Positions 13,922 through 26,407 of a DNA stretch of 64,000 nucleotides are shown piece by piece. The notes beneath the pieces were generated by a model. It did no database searches, was not told the DNA's origin, and saw only the letters and a program-made list of their open reading frames with translations. Numbering within the stretch: position 1 is the stretch's first letter; each line of letters starts with the position of its first letter. The position numbers and the translations under genes are program-made. Location: positions 186,001 through 250,000 of the forward strand of contig JAULBX010018857.1 in assembly GCA_032358255.1 (NCBI GenBank), in the 5' to 3' direction. The DNA is from Heterotrichella gracilis (lineage: Eukaryota > Sar > Xanthophyceae > Tribonematales > Xanthonemataceae).

Positions 13922-16900
13922 CGCGGCCGCCGCCGCAGCAGCAGCTGCCGCAGATCGCGCCGACTCGTCCCGCACGCGCTGCTCCAGGCTGCGCACATAC
14001 TCCTGCAGGCCCTCCACCTTCTTCTCAACCTCGCCGGTGTACATGCGCTGCTGGGCGATCTGCGCACAGCAACCAAATAATCATTGGCATGTGTGTGGAT
14101 ACTGAACCATAATTCAACAATGAGGAATGACAGAAAGCCACCCATATTTCTTAGCGACCACAACATCTATAAAAAGTATTGTTACATGTTTGAATTCAAT
14201 ATGCTCCACCACAATCATATGGCAAGTCAGTCATCAGTCATTCTTGGTAGTTATGACCCACCTCCTGGTCCCTGGTCTCCACCAGCGCCTGCGCCTGCTT
14301 GAGCTGCCCCTGCACCACCTCCACCTGCTGGGAGGCCAGACTGGCGCTCACCGCCGCATCTGTGCGCAGCCGCTCGCCCTCCTCCTGGCTCTGGCGCTGC
14401 ACAGCCTCGAGCTCCTGGGACAGTGGGAGGCAGGTTTTTAGGGTTTTATGAATTGGGGCGTAGGGTTTCGCACTGCACAGCTTCCCAGTGGCTAGGCCGG
14501 TGGGACCAGGGATGCAGGACTAAGGGTTTTTAGGGTTTTGGGCCAAGCGCTGCACAGCTCCAGCTCCTACACAGTGAGGGTACGACACGAGACCATGGAA
14601 GCATCAGCAAGGGTGGCGCATCCACATCCACACCGTCCACATCCACCCCATACCCACGCATTTACACAGACAAGTACATGCATCCACGCAGCCACGCACC
14701 GCCACCCGCTCAACCAGCGTTGCCTTCTCCTTGGCCACGCGCTTGGCGTCGTCCCTGCGCTGCGCCTTGAGCCGGCTGGCCTGCGTGTCCGCCTCCTTGA
14801 GACGCGCAGCCAAGTCGTTGGCCTTGGCAGCCGCAGCCTGGCGCTCCTCCTCGCGCTCTTGGCGGGACCACTCCAGCTGCTGCTCAAGGGTGCGCGCCTT
14901 GGCCTGGAGGGGGAAGGGGAGGGGGGTGAGGAACTAACGGTGGGTGATGGGGTGGTTGGGTGTGCGACCTGGCCTAGCAGGTGTGGGATACACATTTGTG
15001 GCTGCACAGCGCACGGCTGGCAACACAGCTGCCCATAACCGCCTGCATGCCCAGGGTTAACGGCCGCCGCTCAATATACCCCTCACCCACAGCTCCCACA
15101 TGGCCTCCACCGGCGCAGCCAATGATGCAACGGAGCATGTGTCACTGCACAGCACAACACGCCGACCGCCAGCCCCTCCCCCCCTCCACCACACACACGC
15201 CCACCCACCTGCAGCTCCCGCTTAGCCTCCGCCAGCGCCGCCGCCTTGGTGCGCAGGTCGCCCTTGGCGCTGTTCAGCTCAGACTCCAGCTCAGCTGCCC
15301 GCTCCTGCAGCGTCTTGACATCAGCCGCAAGCTTGGCGTTGGCCTCAGAGGCGCGCTTCAGCTGGCGCTCGCTGTCCTCCTCAACGGAGCGCACCTGGCG
15401 GGACAGGGCGTCGGCCTGCGGAAAGATTTATTATTATTATACCGTAATAGGGGTTTTCGTGGCTTCAGTTTAGTGTACTTAGTGTACATAAAGCCTGCGG
15501 GAGGTTTTGTATGGCAACGAGTAATTAACTCTCAAGAGCTGGTAATATTTGTGGCTAAATTGTAGACGAATACAGATATCTGCTGTATGTTTTCGTCCTT
15601 TTTGTAGAGCTGGCAGGGCACGGGTGAGAGGCTGTTGCAGCAGCTACAAGCCAAGCTCAGGCTTGCAAACAGAGTAGTAATAGTAGTTACATGCATTCCA
15701 GCAATACAGCCAGATTAGCAGTGGAAACAAGCACTTCAGCATATCTACACCACCTACCCTTGCCGTGCACATGCAGCCAACAGTCCCCCAACCAGCCACG
15801 TGTATTGCCACCCACCCGACATGCATGCATGGAATGCCAATCCTACGCCACCTACCCTTGCTGTGCTGGCCTGCGCAGCCTCCAGCAGCATGCGTGTGGC
15901 CTGCTGGGAGCAGCTGCTGTAGTCTGCCAGCAGGTGCATCAGCAGCTCGTCTGCCCCCACAGCCCCCTTGGCGCTGGCTGGCGCCTGCTGCTGCCCTGGC
16001 TGGGCGACGCCTGGCTCGCCTGCAGCCTGAGGAAGCAAGGAAGGAAAGGTTATGATAATAGATTATTGATTATATCAGAATTCAATGACGTCAGTAATTA
16101 CAGCATTGACCAGCAGAGAAAGGACCTCCAGCTTACATGCAGGCATTTACTGCATGCAGCTTGCTGGATTGCAGATGGATTAAACACTAGTTACCTCACC
16201 AAAAGCACCACGAGGCCAGCACTAGCATCTTAAATAGGACATGGAAAAGTGCCCACAAACTTGACACCCCATAAATTCCCTCACAACCCCAGAGCAACTT
16301 GCCTGTGGCTTGGCCTCGCTAGAGGCCGCGCACAGGACCAGGCCCCGCAGGAGCCTGTCCCGGGAGATGTCGTCCCCAAACACCCTAAACAGGGTGTGGT
16401 ACAGCCCCGCCACAAACTCGCGCACGCGCGCCTGCTTGGACTGCGCCAGCGCCTCGGCAAGCTGCAGCAGGACATCAAAGTCGTGGTGCGCCAGCAGCAG
16501 CGGCGGCGGGAACATGGGGAAGGTCGGGAAGGCGGGCGGCGGTGGCGAGCCGTGCAGCCCCGCCCCGCCCGCCGTGAACCGCGGCGCTGTCCCGTTGCCC
16601 TGCGCGCCTGCGTTGCACCATTACAGCGACGTCAGGGAGAGTAGAGATACAGGGACGGGGCAGGGATTGCATGGTGGACAAGTAATACAACATCTGCATC
16701 AGCACCCAACCGCTTGGCGCCGGATTTGCAACACCAGCTGCTAACCTGGCAGCACAGCATTGCTGGAGTACATAGAGTCATAACTCCACCTTTGTGCGTT
16801 CCCTTTCTTTCTTCCTTTCTACATGCAACCTACCTGCAGCGTCCTCTGGTGGTGTGGCTGCGGCGGTGCCCAGCGCGCCCCACAGCGGGCGGGCGGTGCT

Positions 16901-19900
16901 CTCCACAAGCTGCTGCATGCGCCGCCGCTCGATGACCGCCGTCACATCCACGGCGTTGAACAGGCCCCGCGCCGCGCACCGCTCAAACGTGTGCCCCACC
17001 TCCTCCGCCAGCGAGGGCATGGCCATGATGTCCAGCATGATCTCAATGTCAGCCACGTAGGGCGAGGTGGCGTCAAGGTCGTCGGGCCGCGTGGACATGT
17101 CCTACAGGGCAGGTTGGTGTCCTCTTATATTTATTACTGCTTTGAACTTTTCTTATTCTTTTTCTCATTTCTTTGGCAATTTTTTTTATTTTCTTTTTTA
17201 TGTCGTGGTAATTCGCTGCTTATCCTCATTTTATTTCATATTCACCATCTAAGAAATATGTGGAAATGTGGAATAAGCTGTCAGCGAACTGTGAGATTAT
17301 CATTGGAGGATAACGAGGCACGCACACCACTCTGCATACCCTCCCTGCCAACAGGGACCCGCACCTGTGCACTGGGCGGCTGCACCGCCCGGGCGTGCCT
17401 GCTGTCGGCATCGATGTCCGCGAGCATGCTCTTGGCCACCTGGCTGTGCTGGCGCACTGCCAGGCGCATGGCGTCGAGCGTGCCCGGCGACACCCCGCCG
17501 CGCGCCGCCATCACGCGCTCCCGCACCGCGTGGATGGCGCGGGATTGGCTGGTGGCGGATTCGCTTGCCAGCTTGAGGATGAGGCCAACCGCAGGGGGGA
17601 GCTCGGCTTCAGATAGGTTGGGGAGCGCCTGCGGAGCGCAAAGGGATGTATGAAATATGTGCTGTATGAAATATGTAATCCTTTTACGCATTTGTTTTTA
17701 TTTTTTATTTTTTGCAAGCCGCAGCACCGCCTGCTTTGCCACCACTGAGTTGCAATGCATGGAGCCCAGCCCTGCAAGCACAGGCATGCACAGCTCAGGA
17801 CTGCTCGACAGTCTTCCCATCAGTCATCAAGAGACCTTGGCCATTTAAATGCTCTATATTTTATATTCATTTCTATTTCAATCGTTTGCTTTTCTTGGCC
17901 ATTTTTGCCCACGTACATCCAACGCCGCCAGCAGCACCCGCTCAGCCACCGCAGGGTCGATGTGCAGCGATCCAAGCGCCGCCAGCACGGGCATGCGCAG
18001 CTCAGACTCCAGCTCCGGACCCTCGCGAGACGCCTCTGCCAGTCTGCCCAGCAGCGCCCCTGCAGCGCCTGTGTGCTCCTGTGGCTCCACCAGCTTGGGT
18101 ACTAGCAGGACCATGTCGGCCTGGAACTCACGGGGGAGCACTGCGGACGGGGGGGGGTAAGGGTTTATGACCAAAGTATGGGGTTGAATGACATGCACAG
18201 AGGGCTTAGGGTTTAGGGTTTAGGGCACTGCGGATGAGGGGATAGGTTTATGACAAGGTAAGGGGTTGAAGTTACATGCACACAGTGCCCAGGCGCACCC
18301 ACTTGCCAGCGCATCACGCACACAGGTTGCGTCCCCACTTGGCCCCCTCCACGCACCCACCTGCCAGCAGCCTCCCCCACCCCATCCCACACACCCTTCC
18401 ACCCACCTGCCAGCAGCAGCGACAGCGTCTGCACGCTCCCGCGCGCCTTGGCCACCAGCGGCTGACCGGGGTCAGGCGCACCGATGTACAGCAGCGCCTC
18501 CACGCTCCTCAGCCACGTGACCACCAACCGGATAGTTTCCAGCAGCTCCTCTCGCGTGCACCCGTACTTGGTCAACTGCACAGGTCACGAGGGGGGGGTG
18601 GTTGAGAGGGGGTTACCTGGGGCTGGCGCTTAGCAGCGGCGCTTGGCACCAGTGCATGGCGTTTTAACTGCAGTGGATAGGCATTCCCAGAAGCCATAAA
18701 AAATTGCACAAATGCACACATTTGCGCTGTTAACTCCACTCGATATAAAAGAATGTTGTGTGAATAAATTTCATACGCTAGAGACACATGTTTTGGCACC
18801 TAAGGTACTGTAGCTGTTACTAACTTGCCCACCTCTTCAGCGCCTGCGTCAGAGCTGGCACGCGATGTGGAGGTCAAGGTTTCGGCCTCTCGGCTGTCCT
18901 GTACATGCAGCTCGCTCAGGCAGCCAAGGTCAGGCTGGCCGTCCTGGGGATGGGGGTGGGGATGCAGGGTCAGTATATGTGCGGGAGAGTGCAGAGCCGT
19001 GGGCATGCCACTGCGTTGTGCGGTGTGCACCTTTGGGTAGCAATAAATGATAACAAAGTTCAATCAATTGAAATTTCATTGTTATGTTATGTAATACAAA
19101 AGAATGGAATGATGTTGAAATCATTAAAATGGAACAATATTGAAAAAAACACATTATTAGATATAGATATGAAGTACGACACCCACCTGTGATGCGCAGG
19201 CAGTGTCCTGCTGCGACAGGCTGCCCAGTGACTGGGCTGTGCCTGCCCGCATGGCCGTGACGGGGCGCGCCAGGTCCGACCGCGACGACGTGGTGGTGCT
19301 GGCGGTGTCCTGCTGGCGCTCCGGCTGTGCGGGGAATGCGTAGCCGGAGCTGTACATGCCACGCTCTGCAGCAGCTGAAGGGCAAAAATAAGTGGATGTG
19401 GTAAGTTAGTTAACATATTTATTGAGCAACTTGGCTTTGAGAAAGAGCTGTCCACAGGAAGCGCTCACCCAGTAGCCAATCAGGATTATGAGAGGCACCT
19501 TGTATATAGTTTAGGGTTCTGCAAACAGGCTGCTGGATATAGGGTATTGACCAACCCTACCTGTCGATGTGGCGCAGGCTGTAGCAGTGGCGGTGGCAGT
19601 GGCCGGTGCCGCAGCTGCCGGCTGCATAGCCCTGCTGTACTGCAGCAGCGTGTCCAGGATGAGCTCCACCAGTGGCTGCTGCAGGTTGCGTATGCCCACC
19701 AGCACATGCAGGAAGCAGGGCTCCACGCCGGGCTGGGCCTGGGCGGTCAGCGGCATCAGGCACTGGCGCACCTGGGAAGGAGCAAGCACAACCGTTGGCA
19801 AACACAAAAAAAGAAAGGAAAAAGAACTGCCAGTAGGTGTAGGAAGCTTTGTACCAAGCCGGGTGGCCCTGGGTAGTCAGCGGCATCAGGCACTGGCGTA

Positions 19901-22900
19901 CCTGGGAGGGGGCAACCAGGGTTAGCAAAACTGTCTACAGAAATTGGGCTTCGTCGTTGGCAATGGTGGCAATAAGAAGCCATGGCGCACCCAGTGTGCC
20001 CTTCCATGGGCCATGCACAGATTTAGCAGCTGCGATGCGCCTGCAGGCATATGTCTCCAAACCCTCCAGCCCTCACCCCATCTTTAGTGAGTCACAAAAT
20101 ACAAACCTGTCACACCCGCTTTCATCTTGATCAGATCCCTGAGGTAGAGTCCGAGCCCTGCCACATATGCCAAACCCTAAACCATGGACATTAAACCCTA
20201 CCGCACCCACCTTAATTGGGTCGCTGAGGTAGAGGCGTAGCCCCGCCACAAACGCCGCTGCAGCCTGTTGGTCCACCAGCAGCCTGTCGCGCAGCATCAT
20301 CTGAAGCGTGGCGCAGTCGCTCAGCGCGGGCGCAGTGCTGCCCTTGCCAAAGTACAGCCCAGCCTGCGGCAACATGAGGCAGGTATTTAGGTGCGTGCAT
20401 TCTATCAGTTAGATGAGTACCCATCCTTGCGAATGCGGCGCCCAAGCACCTCTATCCTAACACTGTTTACCCGTACTCCAAGCGTGGCCTTGAAAAATGT
20501 CTACTCCCTGCCCAGCTCCGACCTCCAACGCATCCAGATAAATATACCAATTACATGTACCAATGGAGGGGCACCGGCCACAAGTCCTGCTTCCCGGTAC
20601 TGACCTGTGCCAGCGTGGCCTTGAACAGATCGTCCTCCCTGCCCAGGTCCGACCCATCCGACCCCACAAACTCCTCCCCCTCGGTGCTGGCAGCTTCTGT
20701 CTCGTGGTCCGAGGCATAGACCTCCAGATCCATGAACTCAAACCAGGGGCAGCACTCTGCAATTTCGCAGTAGAGCACCACGCTGTCCCGCAGCAGGTAG
20801 CCGGCATCTGGGTCAACCAGCTCGGAGACCTGTGTGTGGTGAGGCATTGGGTTGGTGGAAGTGTCCCCAATTGTGTTCGGGGAGTAAGGTATAGGACATT
20901 TGGCTGAGCTGACGGGTGCCGCACAGGCGCATTTTGCAATTCGGGCATGACCATGCATTTAGGTTGAAAGTTCAAATTCAGGATCCCAGATCAACATGCC
21001 AGCCCGCGACTGCCGGTTCACTTTCCAGTGCGCTTGATGATGTCATGCTTTATGTTTAGCTCCCAAGACTTACAAACCTTGCTTCCCGTGCAAACACAAT
21101 AAACCCTTTATGCCCCACGTGCCACGCAGCACACCTTCATGAACTGCAGCACCGAGTTGTTCCACGTGCGCGTGCAGATGGCCGACTCCTTCCACTCGGT
21201 GGTGTCGCTGTGGCGCTGGTTGGACACCGCGATCCTGTACTTGACCCAGAAGTTGCGCTCCAGGTCACCGCCCAGCGCGTCGCTCTCCAGGTAGATGCAC
21301 AGGGTGTCAAAGGACTCGTACACGCCCATGCGCAGCTCGCAGCCCCCGATAGAGAAGTACCTGCGCCGTGGGTCAAGCTCATGCAAAGGATTCATTTTCC
21401 TTGTCAGAAACTCAGCTTTTTTTATAATCGTCAGAACTTCGTTTTTCCAAGTCCATACAAAAATCCAAAATAGTCTGTACTCACAAAAACATATATAATT
21501 TGTAATCACATCAGTAGGGATCAATGCCATTGTTCTTCAGTGCCTTGGCAGCTTGCATTACCAGTGCAGCTGAATGTCATTATCTGTCTGCCCCAAACTG
21601 CAGAGGCGCAGCACATGTTGCCCACCTGCTGAAGATCTTGCGGGTCTCCATGATCTCCTTGAAGGCCAAGAAGTTCTCAATGCGCCAGGTGAAGTGCATC
21701 TTGGTGACGCCAGACACAGGCGCGGCCATGGGCCCCTCGGTCTGCGGCGGGGCGGCGATCAGGGCGGCCTGCTGCGCCACCAGCTGCATGTTGTCGCTGC
21801 TGCCTGCCGTGGCGCCATCCAGCGGCAGCTCCCGCAGCTCCGCAGCCTCCTTCAGGATGAGCACCTCCGCGCTGAACACCACCGCGTCGTTCACCAAAAA
21901 CCCTACACAGTAATTAATTAATGTTCATGACAAGATAACAATGCGCATGTAGTTGAGTAATGAATTCCTTTATAAGAACCTGATTCCAAAGTTTCATCGC
22001 AAAAAGCGGTCATTAGTATGGTTCAGTCAGTCACACCGCAGTGCGCCGCCGCGCCGGCGAGCTATGCATGCGCGGGTCCGTCTGCTTCTGTGCAACGTCT
22101 TTTCAAACGTGACACCACCGCGCGATTGGCGCCCTCCTTGAGAATGAGAGCTTTGGCGCTAATGCCACCGCATCGTTCACCAAGAACCCTGCATGAGTGC
22201 ATACAGCAGCCCATGATGATCCTGTGCGCCTCGGCGAGGGCCATGCATGTGTGTTCAAGCAGGCTTGACACAATCGGACCCTACTGCAAACATGTAGCAA
22301 TGGGACTCAATTACCTGCTCAGATTTCATGCTATTGCAATTGTGCAACCCCACACGCCCCCAATACTTGCACGCACTGCCTGCGCTGGCTGCTGCTGTTT
22401 CGCGCCATGCAGGTTATGGTTGAGGGCTTAAGGTTTAGGGTTTTGGGGCGTGCGCACACCTGCGTCCTGGTCAAAGAGCGAGGTGAGAGTGAGGAACTCG
22501 CGCCAGCCCCAGTCCTTGGCGGCCTTGGAGTAGCGGTTCTGCGACTCCTTGGTCACCGACTTGTCGTCGCTGCGCTGGTTCACCACCGACAGCCTGTGGC
22601 TCACAAAGCAGCTCCACTCGGGCGCGGTGCACTTGGGGTCGGTCACCTCCAGGAACATGGACAGGTGCATGGGGGGCTGGGACTGGCCTGCGGGCGCCAC
22701 AATCGCAGCTGCTCAGGCACAGGTGGAACACTGGGCACGGTGTATTGGGGACTGGTTTTCGGGGCGTACTCCGCCACGTAGAAGTGGCACAAGCTGGGTG
22801 CTTAGTTTAGGGGCTTTCATTTAAAAAGGAAAAATAGAAGAGGCATCTAGGTGGGTGGAGCATCAGGCAAGTGACCCCAATGCATGGATGAAGCAATTCC

Positions 22901-24512
22901 TGTATGGTGGTGCAGGTGCATGGTGGGCATGTGGTACATGGTGACCTGGTCACAGGGGATCTAGGCATGACAGGACAGACCTGCCTAACGGCGTGTATGC
23001 AAGGGATGCCTGCTACTTTTGCCCCACGGCGGGGATGCATGGAAACTTGATGCATCCTGGGTGAATGCCCTCATGGCCATACCTCTAGGGTACACGATGA
23101 GCCTGCAGTCGCGGCCCCCCACTTGGAAGCGCTTGCTCTTTATGCACAGCCCCGTGATCTTGCGTTTCTTCAGCAGGTCCTTCAGCTTGGTGAAGTTCTC
23201 AATCTTCCACTGGAACTTGCCCTGGAAGCTGTCGGTGGGGTTGTTGCCCCCCTTGCCCTTGCCCCGCTGCTTGCCCACCACCTTGGCCTCCAGGGTGCGC
23301 GCAAAGGTGGTGGACTCCTTGATGATGTGGAAGGAGGTGCTGAACACTGCAGTATCCTCCGCCACATACCCTAGCGCAGGGTCCAGGAAGTCTGACATGC
23401 GCATGTAGTCGTTCCAGCCCAGGCTGGTGTTGTCGCCATACTTGCTGTCAGCTGCAAAGCGCCCGTACGAGTCCCGGTGCACGTGCTTGGCCCCCGCCAG
23501 CTGGTTGATACAGGACATGCGGAACAGGCACCAGCAGCTGCGCTCGGTGACCCCTGCTGCCTTCTCAGCATCCTTGCTCTCCAGGCACATGGAGAGGTAG
23601 TCCACCCCCGCTACCGAGGACTGGTACACGCTGAGCCTCAGGCTGCAGTCGCCCGCAGGGAACACAGGCGACATGATCTTCTGAGTCTTGATCATCTCCC
23701 TGAACATGGAGAAGTTCTGCACCTTCCAGGTGAACTTGCCACTGAGGACGTCCTGGGAGGATGTGGAAGCCCCGTTGAGCACGTCGTTCTCCCTGGAGAA
23801 GCTGACCGTCTCGCTGAGGATCGCAATGTCTGCCACCACCACCACCGTGTCCTGGGCATTGAAGCCCTGCCTGGGGTCCAACACAGCCGTGGCCTGTACG
23901 AAGTCGCACCAGCCATGGGACTTCTTTTTGGCCGAGAACCTGTGCCAGGAGTCCCTGGTGACCGACTTGCTTTCGTCCAGCTGGTTCAGCACGCTGAGGC
24001 GGTAGCTGGCGAAGCAGTCCCACTTGGTTGACGAGCTGGCAGGGTCATTGATTTGCAGGTAGATTGACACGTACCCAGGCAGGGCTTGCGAGTCACCTGC
24101 GTCAAACAGCACCAGCGTCAAACGCCAATATGCAAAATTAGAGTTGGCAGAGGGGAGTACGTAGCCAACAGGCGAAGCCCTTGCGGTACCCAGCTTCTGC
24201 AAAGCATGCATCACCCACGGCACCGGCCACCCTTCAGATATATCAGTCCACGAATGAGCCAACGGCCACCGCCCAGTGTGTACCTGAGGGGTACACCAGG
24301 AGCCTGCAATCGTATCCCCCGACTTCAAAGTACTTGCTCCATAACGTCCGCTGCTTTGCCCTCAGCTTTGAGAAGTTCTGGATGCTCCATCTGCACTTTG
24401 CTGAGTGGCCATGGGACCCATGCGACCGCTCCACCAGCGTCCCACCATCCGGCTCTTCGCCCTGTGCGTTGTCTTGACGCGTTGAGGACTGAGCAGGGTG
24501 CAGCTCCACCAT
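13274..24512 (-). CDS. TRAF-like protein with four MATH domains, about 1870 aa
   Basis: There are twenty exons, 5'-3': 24512-24284, 24096-23083, 22687-22460, 21902-21626, 21360-21135, 20829-20605, 20363-20211, 19771-19561, 19374-19187, 18943-18833, 18575-18407, 18140-17917, 17628-17365, 17101-16834, 16607-16303, 16026-15856, 15415-15209, 14903-14700, 14414-14262 and 14059-13274. Phases agree and the sum is whole codons. MATH domains begin near residues 39 (CRWSIQNF), 195 (GKFTWKVQNF), 375 (GKFQWKIENF) and 560 (HFTWRIENF). A long helical region follows, then a coiled coil (about 1421-1665) and a Gln/Gly/Met-rich tail. Order and many motifs (KDLLKKRKITGLCIKS, RYSKAAKDWGWREF, ESFDT-CIYLES) match the Arabidopsis protein AT2G25320, an uncharacterised relative of TRAF-like adaptors. 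Intron 15 begins with GC. An in-frame ATG at 24596 would add 28 residues. Several introns hold decayed copies of exon edges. Confidence 0.93.
13387..13935. repeat. Three CTG/CAG tracts encoding poly-Gln
   Basis: Interrupted CTG runs lie at about 13387-13408, 13488-13513 and 13888-13921. On the minus strand they encode Gln runs in the last exon of the TRAF-like gene. A neighbouring GCN run adds poly-Ala. Such tracts vary in length within populations. They also create long but meaningless Leu- and Cys-rich open frames on the plus strand. Confidence 0.9.
14430..14572. repeat. Decayed copies of a TRAF-like exon edge
   Basis: The exon start near 14400-14425 reads 'gcgctgcacagcctcgagctcctgggacagtg' in pieces. 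Two decayed versions follow in the intron: 'gcactgcacagcttcccagtgg' at about 14468-14490 and 'gcgctgcacagctccagctcc' at about 14547-14568. Each is joined to 'ttagggttt'-type sequence. Confidence 0.65.
18180..18290. repeat. Intron duplication flanking a telomere-type motif
   Basis: 'ggtttatgac' then 'atggggttgaatgacatgcac' (18163-18198) recurs as 'ggtttatgac' then 'aggggttgaagttacatgcac' (18246-18282), each preceded by 'gcactgcgga'. Between the copies lies 'cttagggtttagggtttaggg' in two and a half units at 18205-18226. This is an intron of the TRAF-like gene, next to the exon that starts at 18140. Confidence 0.7.
19838..19930 (-). pseudogene. Decayed second copy of TRAF-like exon 8 start
   Basis: On the minus strand, 'cag' then a frame reading VRQCLMPLTTQG recurs about 130 bases upstream of the true exon start VRQCLMPLTAQA at 19771. 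The flanking intron words 'gttagcaaa' and 'gttggcaaa' also match. The copy keeps an acceptor AG but loses similarity after about 20 codons and has no donor, so it is best read as a dead tandem duplicate inside the intron. Confidence 0.75.
20105..20170 (-). pseudogene. Decayed copy of TRAF-like exon 7 end
   Basis: 'tgaggtagagtccgagccctgccac' near 20139-20163 repeats 'tgaggtagaggcgtagccccgccac' of the true exon (20224-20248). The copy lies on the donor side of the exon, with 'caaaccctaaacc' between the two. On the minus strand both encode a version of LRLYLSDPIK. Confidence 0.75.
20470..20540 (-). pseudogene. Decayed copy of TRAF-like exon 6 end
   Basis: 'ccaagcgtggccttgaa' and 'tccctgcccagctccgacc' (20477-20523) repeat the end of the true exon at 20610-20653 with a few substitutions. 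The copy lies about 130 bases into the following intron and has no intact splice donor in the matching place. Confidence 0.75.
22110..22192 (-). pseudogene. Decayed copy of TRAF-like exon 4 start
   Basis: On the minus strand an acceptor 'atgcag' is followed by a stretch that encodes GFLVNDAV and then drifts, matching the true exon start GFLVNDAVVFSAEVLI at 21902. A one-base loss after GGTGGCATT puts the rest out of frame relative to the true exon. It lies in intron 3, about 290 bases upstream of the real exon. Confidence 0.8.
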
Positions 24513-26162
24513 TGAACCGCTACAGTGGGAAAGGCAGTACTCGTCAACAACCCATAAAGCACCCCGGTTGCTGTCCACGCCTAATGAGAACCCCAAGCTA
24601 CCCCTACAACGGACAACGAAAACTTGGTCAGAAAGGCCGAACTATGCACGCTATCCAGCCTTTACAAAAAAGCAACTCTAGCGTGCAAGTATCACTGCTC
24701 TTTGCCACCGCAAGTCTGCTCTCTCCCACCTTTTTTGTGTCCTCGAAACGAAATACGGCGGTGGACTTTGAAACCCTAACAAAACCCAGAAACAAACCCT
24801 CAAGGGTTTGCATTAGGGTTTGGGGTGACTTTAGACCAGGAAATCCCAGCAGAAATCTTGGTAATGCAGCCTGGACCCTCAGTGTGGATGTGATCTCCAT
24901 GATTGAATTGCAGGACCTTGTTTCATCTTTGATTATAACAGGCCCTGGTCAGAATGAGTGTGGTGTGGTTGATTGACCAAATAAAACGATAAAATTGGAC
25001 TAGTGGATCAACTTCAGGAATGAAAAGTTATCTTGACACTCTGTGCTATGGCAGTTATTTCCTATGCAAAGCAAAGATAAGCAAGTTTGGTAATTAAGTC
25101 AATATAAATCCCAGAGCAGCGACTGTACCTGGGCTCAAAGGAGCCTAGGCAACAGAGGTGGTGCAGCTGCAGGGCATGATAGACAATCGAACAGTTTGGC
25201 AGTTGTCAATGCTATGGAAAGAAGCTACCATGGAAGAGGGTTCGCTGCAAGTGCTTGGAAAGGACAGGGGGTAAATATTCGTCCTGATTGTAGCTTTACC
25301 CTGTTGGATTGGAAATCTAGCCGCAAATGATCAGGAAAAAAAATCACAATCTTGGTAGCTGCTGGGCATAGGCAAAGGGAGCAGTATGCGCTATTTGTAG
25401 GCCAACCAACAAATGCTGCATGCAAACATTGTGGAAGTGCGGCGCATGATCCAAACTAAATTTGATGTACAACTACATTGGTGAAAACAGGTGTGGCGGT
25501 CCCACGGCATCAAAACCGCTTGCCAATTTCAACCATGTGGATATCCCTTCAGCCACTGCAAGCCACCGATGCTAGAAATTTGAAAGATCTGCTTGATTTC
25601 ACCTCTGAGAGACAAAACGGGCTGTACCTCTAAAATGCAAGGGGTAATGATACTTGACAACAATTGCATACTTTCAAGGCTGTGGTCGGCTGGCGGTTGA
25701 GTGATCAGCTGCCTGCCTGGCGCATCATTTGGGGTTTAAATTGTCAACGCCACATGCTGGTACACATGGCACAGGCGTGAATTGCAGCCCGAGCCATTGC
25801 TGCGCAACTTGTCTTGATAACTTGTGTTGGATGCCAGAACCATGCCAGCAGCAGAGGCGCAAGAATAACCTTTGGCTTGTCCTTTATAGAATGCTGCTTG
25901 AGCGGCGCGCTCCAGATGCTGAAGCAGTTCCTGGGCTCCCGTTGGGCTTGGCAGGGTGCACAGCCTGGTGGAGCTCATTTGATTTTGGGGGTGATGCCGC
26001 AGGGCTTGAGGTTGTTGAGCGGGTAGGAATTGGGGCCTGAAACGGGGGGGAAATGCACATGAAATGAAATTCTCACAGCTTCAGGCGTACAGTGTGCATA
26101 ATTTTGTTGTGTAAATGCATGATTGGACTTGACATACAAGTCATTTGGAATTTCGAGTTATC
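24513..26162. other. Upstream spacer of the TRAF-like gene
   Basis: About 1.65 kb lie between the TRAF-like start and the SINE-like insertion. The first few hundred bases presumably hold the TRAF-like promoter and 5' untranslated region. Open frames such as 24628-24900 (minus) and 25729-26040 (plus) have no domain and no partner exon. A single 'ccctaac' and a 'ttagggtttgg' word lie near 24774-24822. Confidence 0.5.
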
Positions 26163-26319
26163 TACCATTATAGTCCAAAGAGCACGAAAGTGCGGTAAGC
26201 GGCACGACTGGTTGGCCACCATCTGCCACACTCGAAAGAGTGTCAGTTAAGCCTTGGCTCTAGGACTGGGGTGAGGCATACCCAGACATGCTAACCTGGC
26301 TTCGAAGCTGGAAAGCAAA

Positions 26320-26354
<35 letters not shown>

Positions 26355-26367
26355 CATTATAGTCCAA
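26163..26367 (+). mobile_element. SINE-like insertion with 16-bp target-site duplication
   Basis: The direct repeat TACCATTATAGTCCAA lies at 26163-26178 and again at 26352-26367 and brackets a 173-bp body. The body ends in about eight units of ACTT, a simple-repeat tail typical of SINEs mobilised by a LINE. It contains two neat hairpins with GAAA loops: GCAC-GAAA-GTGC near 26182 and ACACTC-GAAA-GAGTGT near 26228. A word resembling a Pol III B box (ggcttcgaagc, about 26298) lies in the 3' half. There is no coding capacity. The two direct repeats are identical, so the insertion looks recent. The tRNA-derived origin is inference; it could also derive from another small structured RNA. Confidence 0.75.
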
Positions 26368-26407
26368 CTTGGAAACATTGGAACTGCCTAACCTTCTGTT
26401 CTGATCA

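Noticed and set aside
13238-14080. A 280-codon plus-strand open frame, Leu/Arg-rich
   Set aside because: It is the antisense of the Gln-rich last exon of the TRAF-like gene. The CTG tracts keep several frames open.
26280-26320. A tRNA gene in the SINE-like element
   Set aside because: A B-box-like word is present, but no cloverleaf with a 7-base acceptor stem could be drawn.
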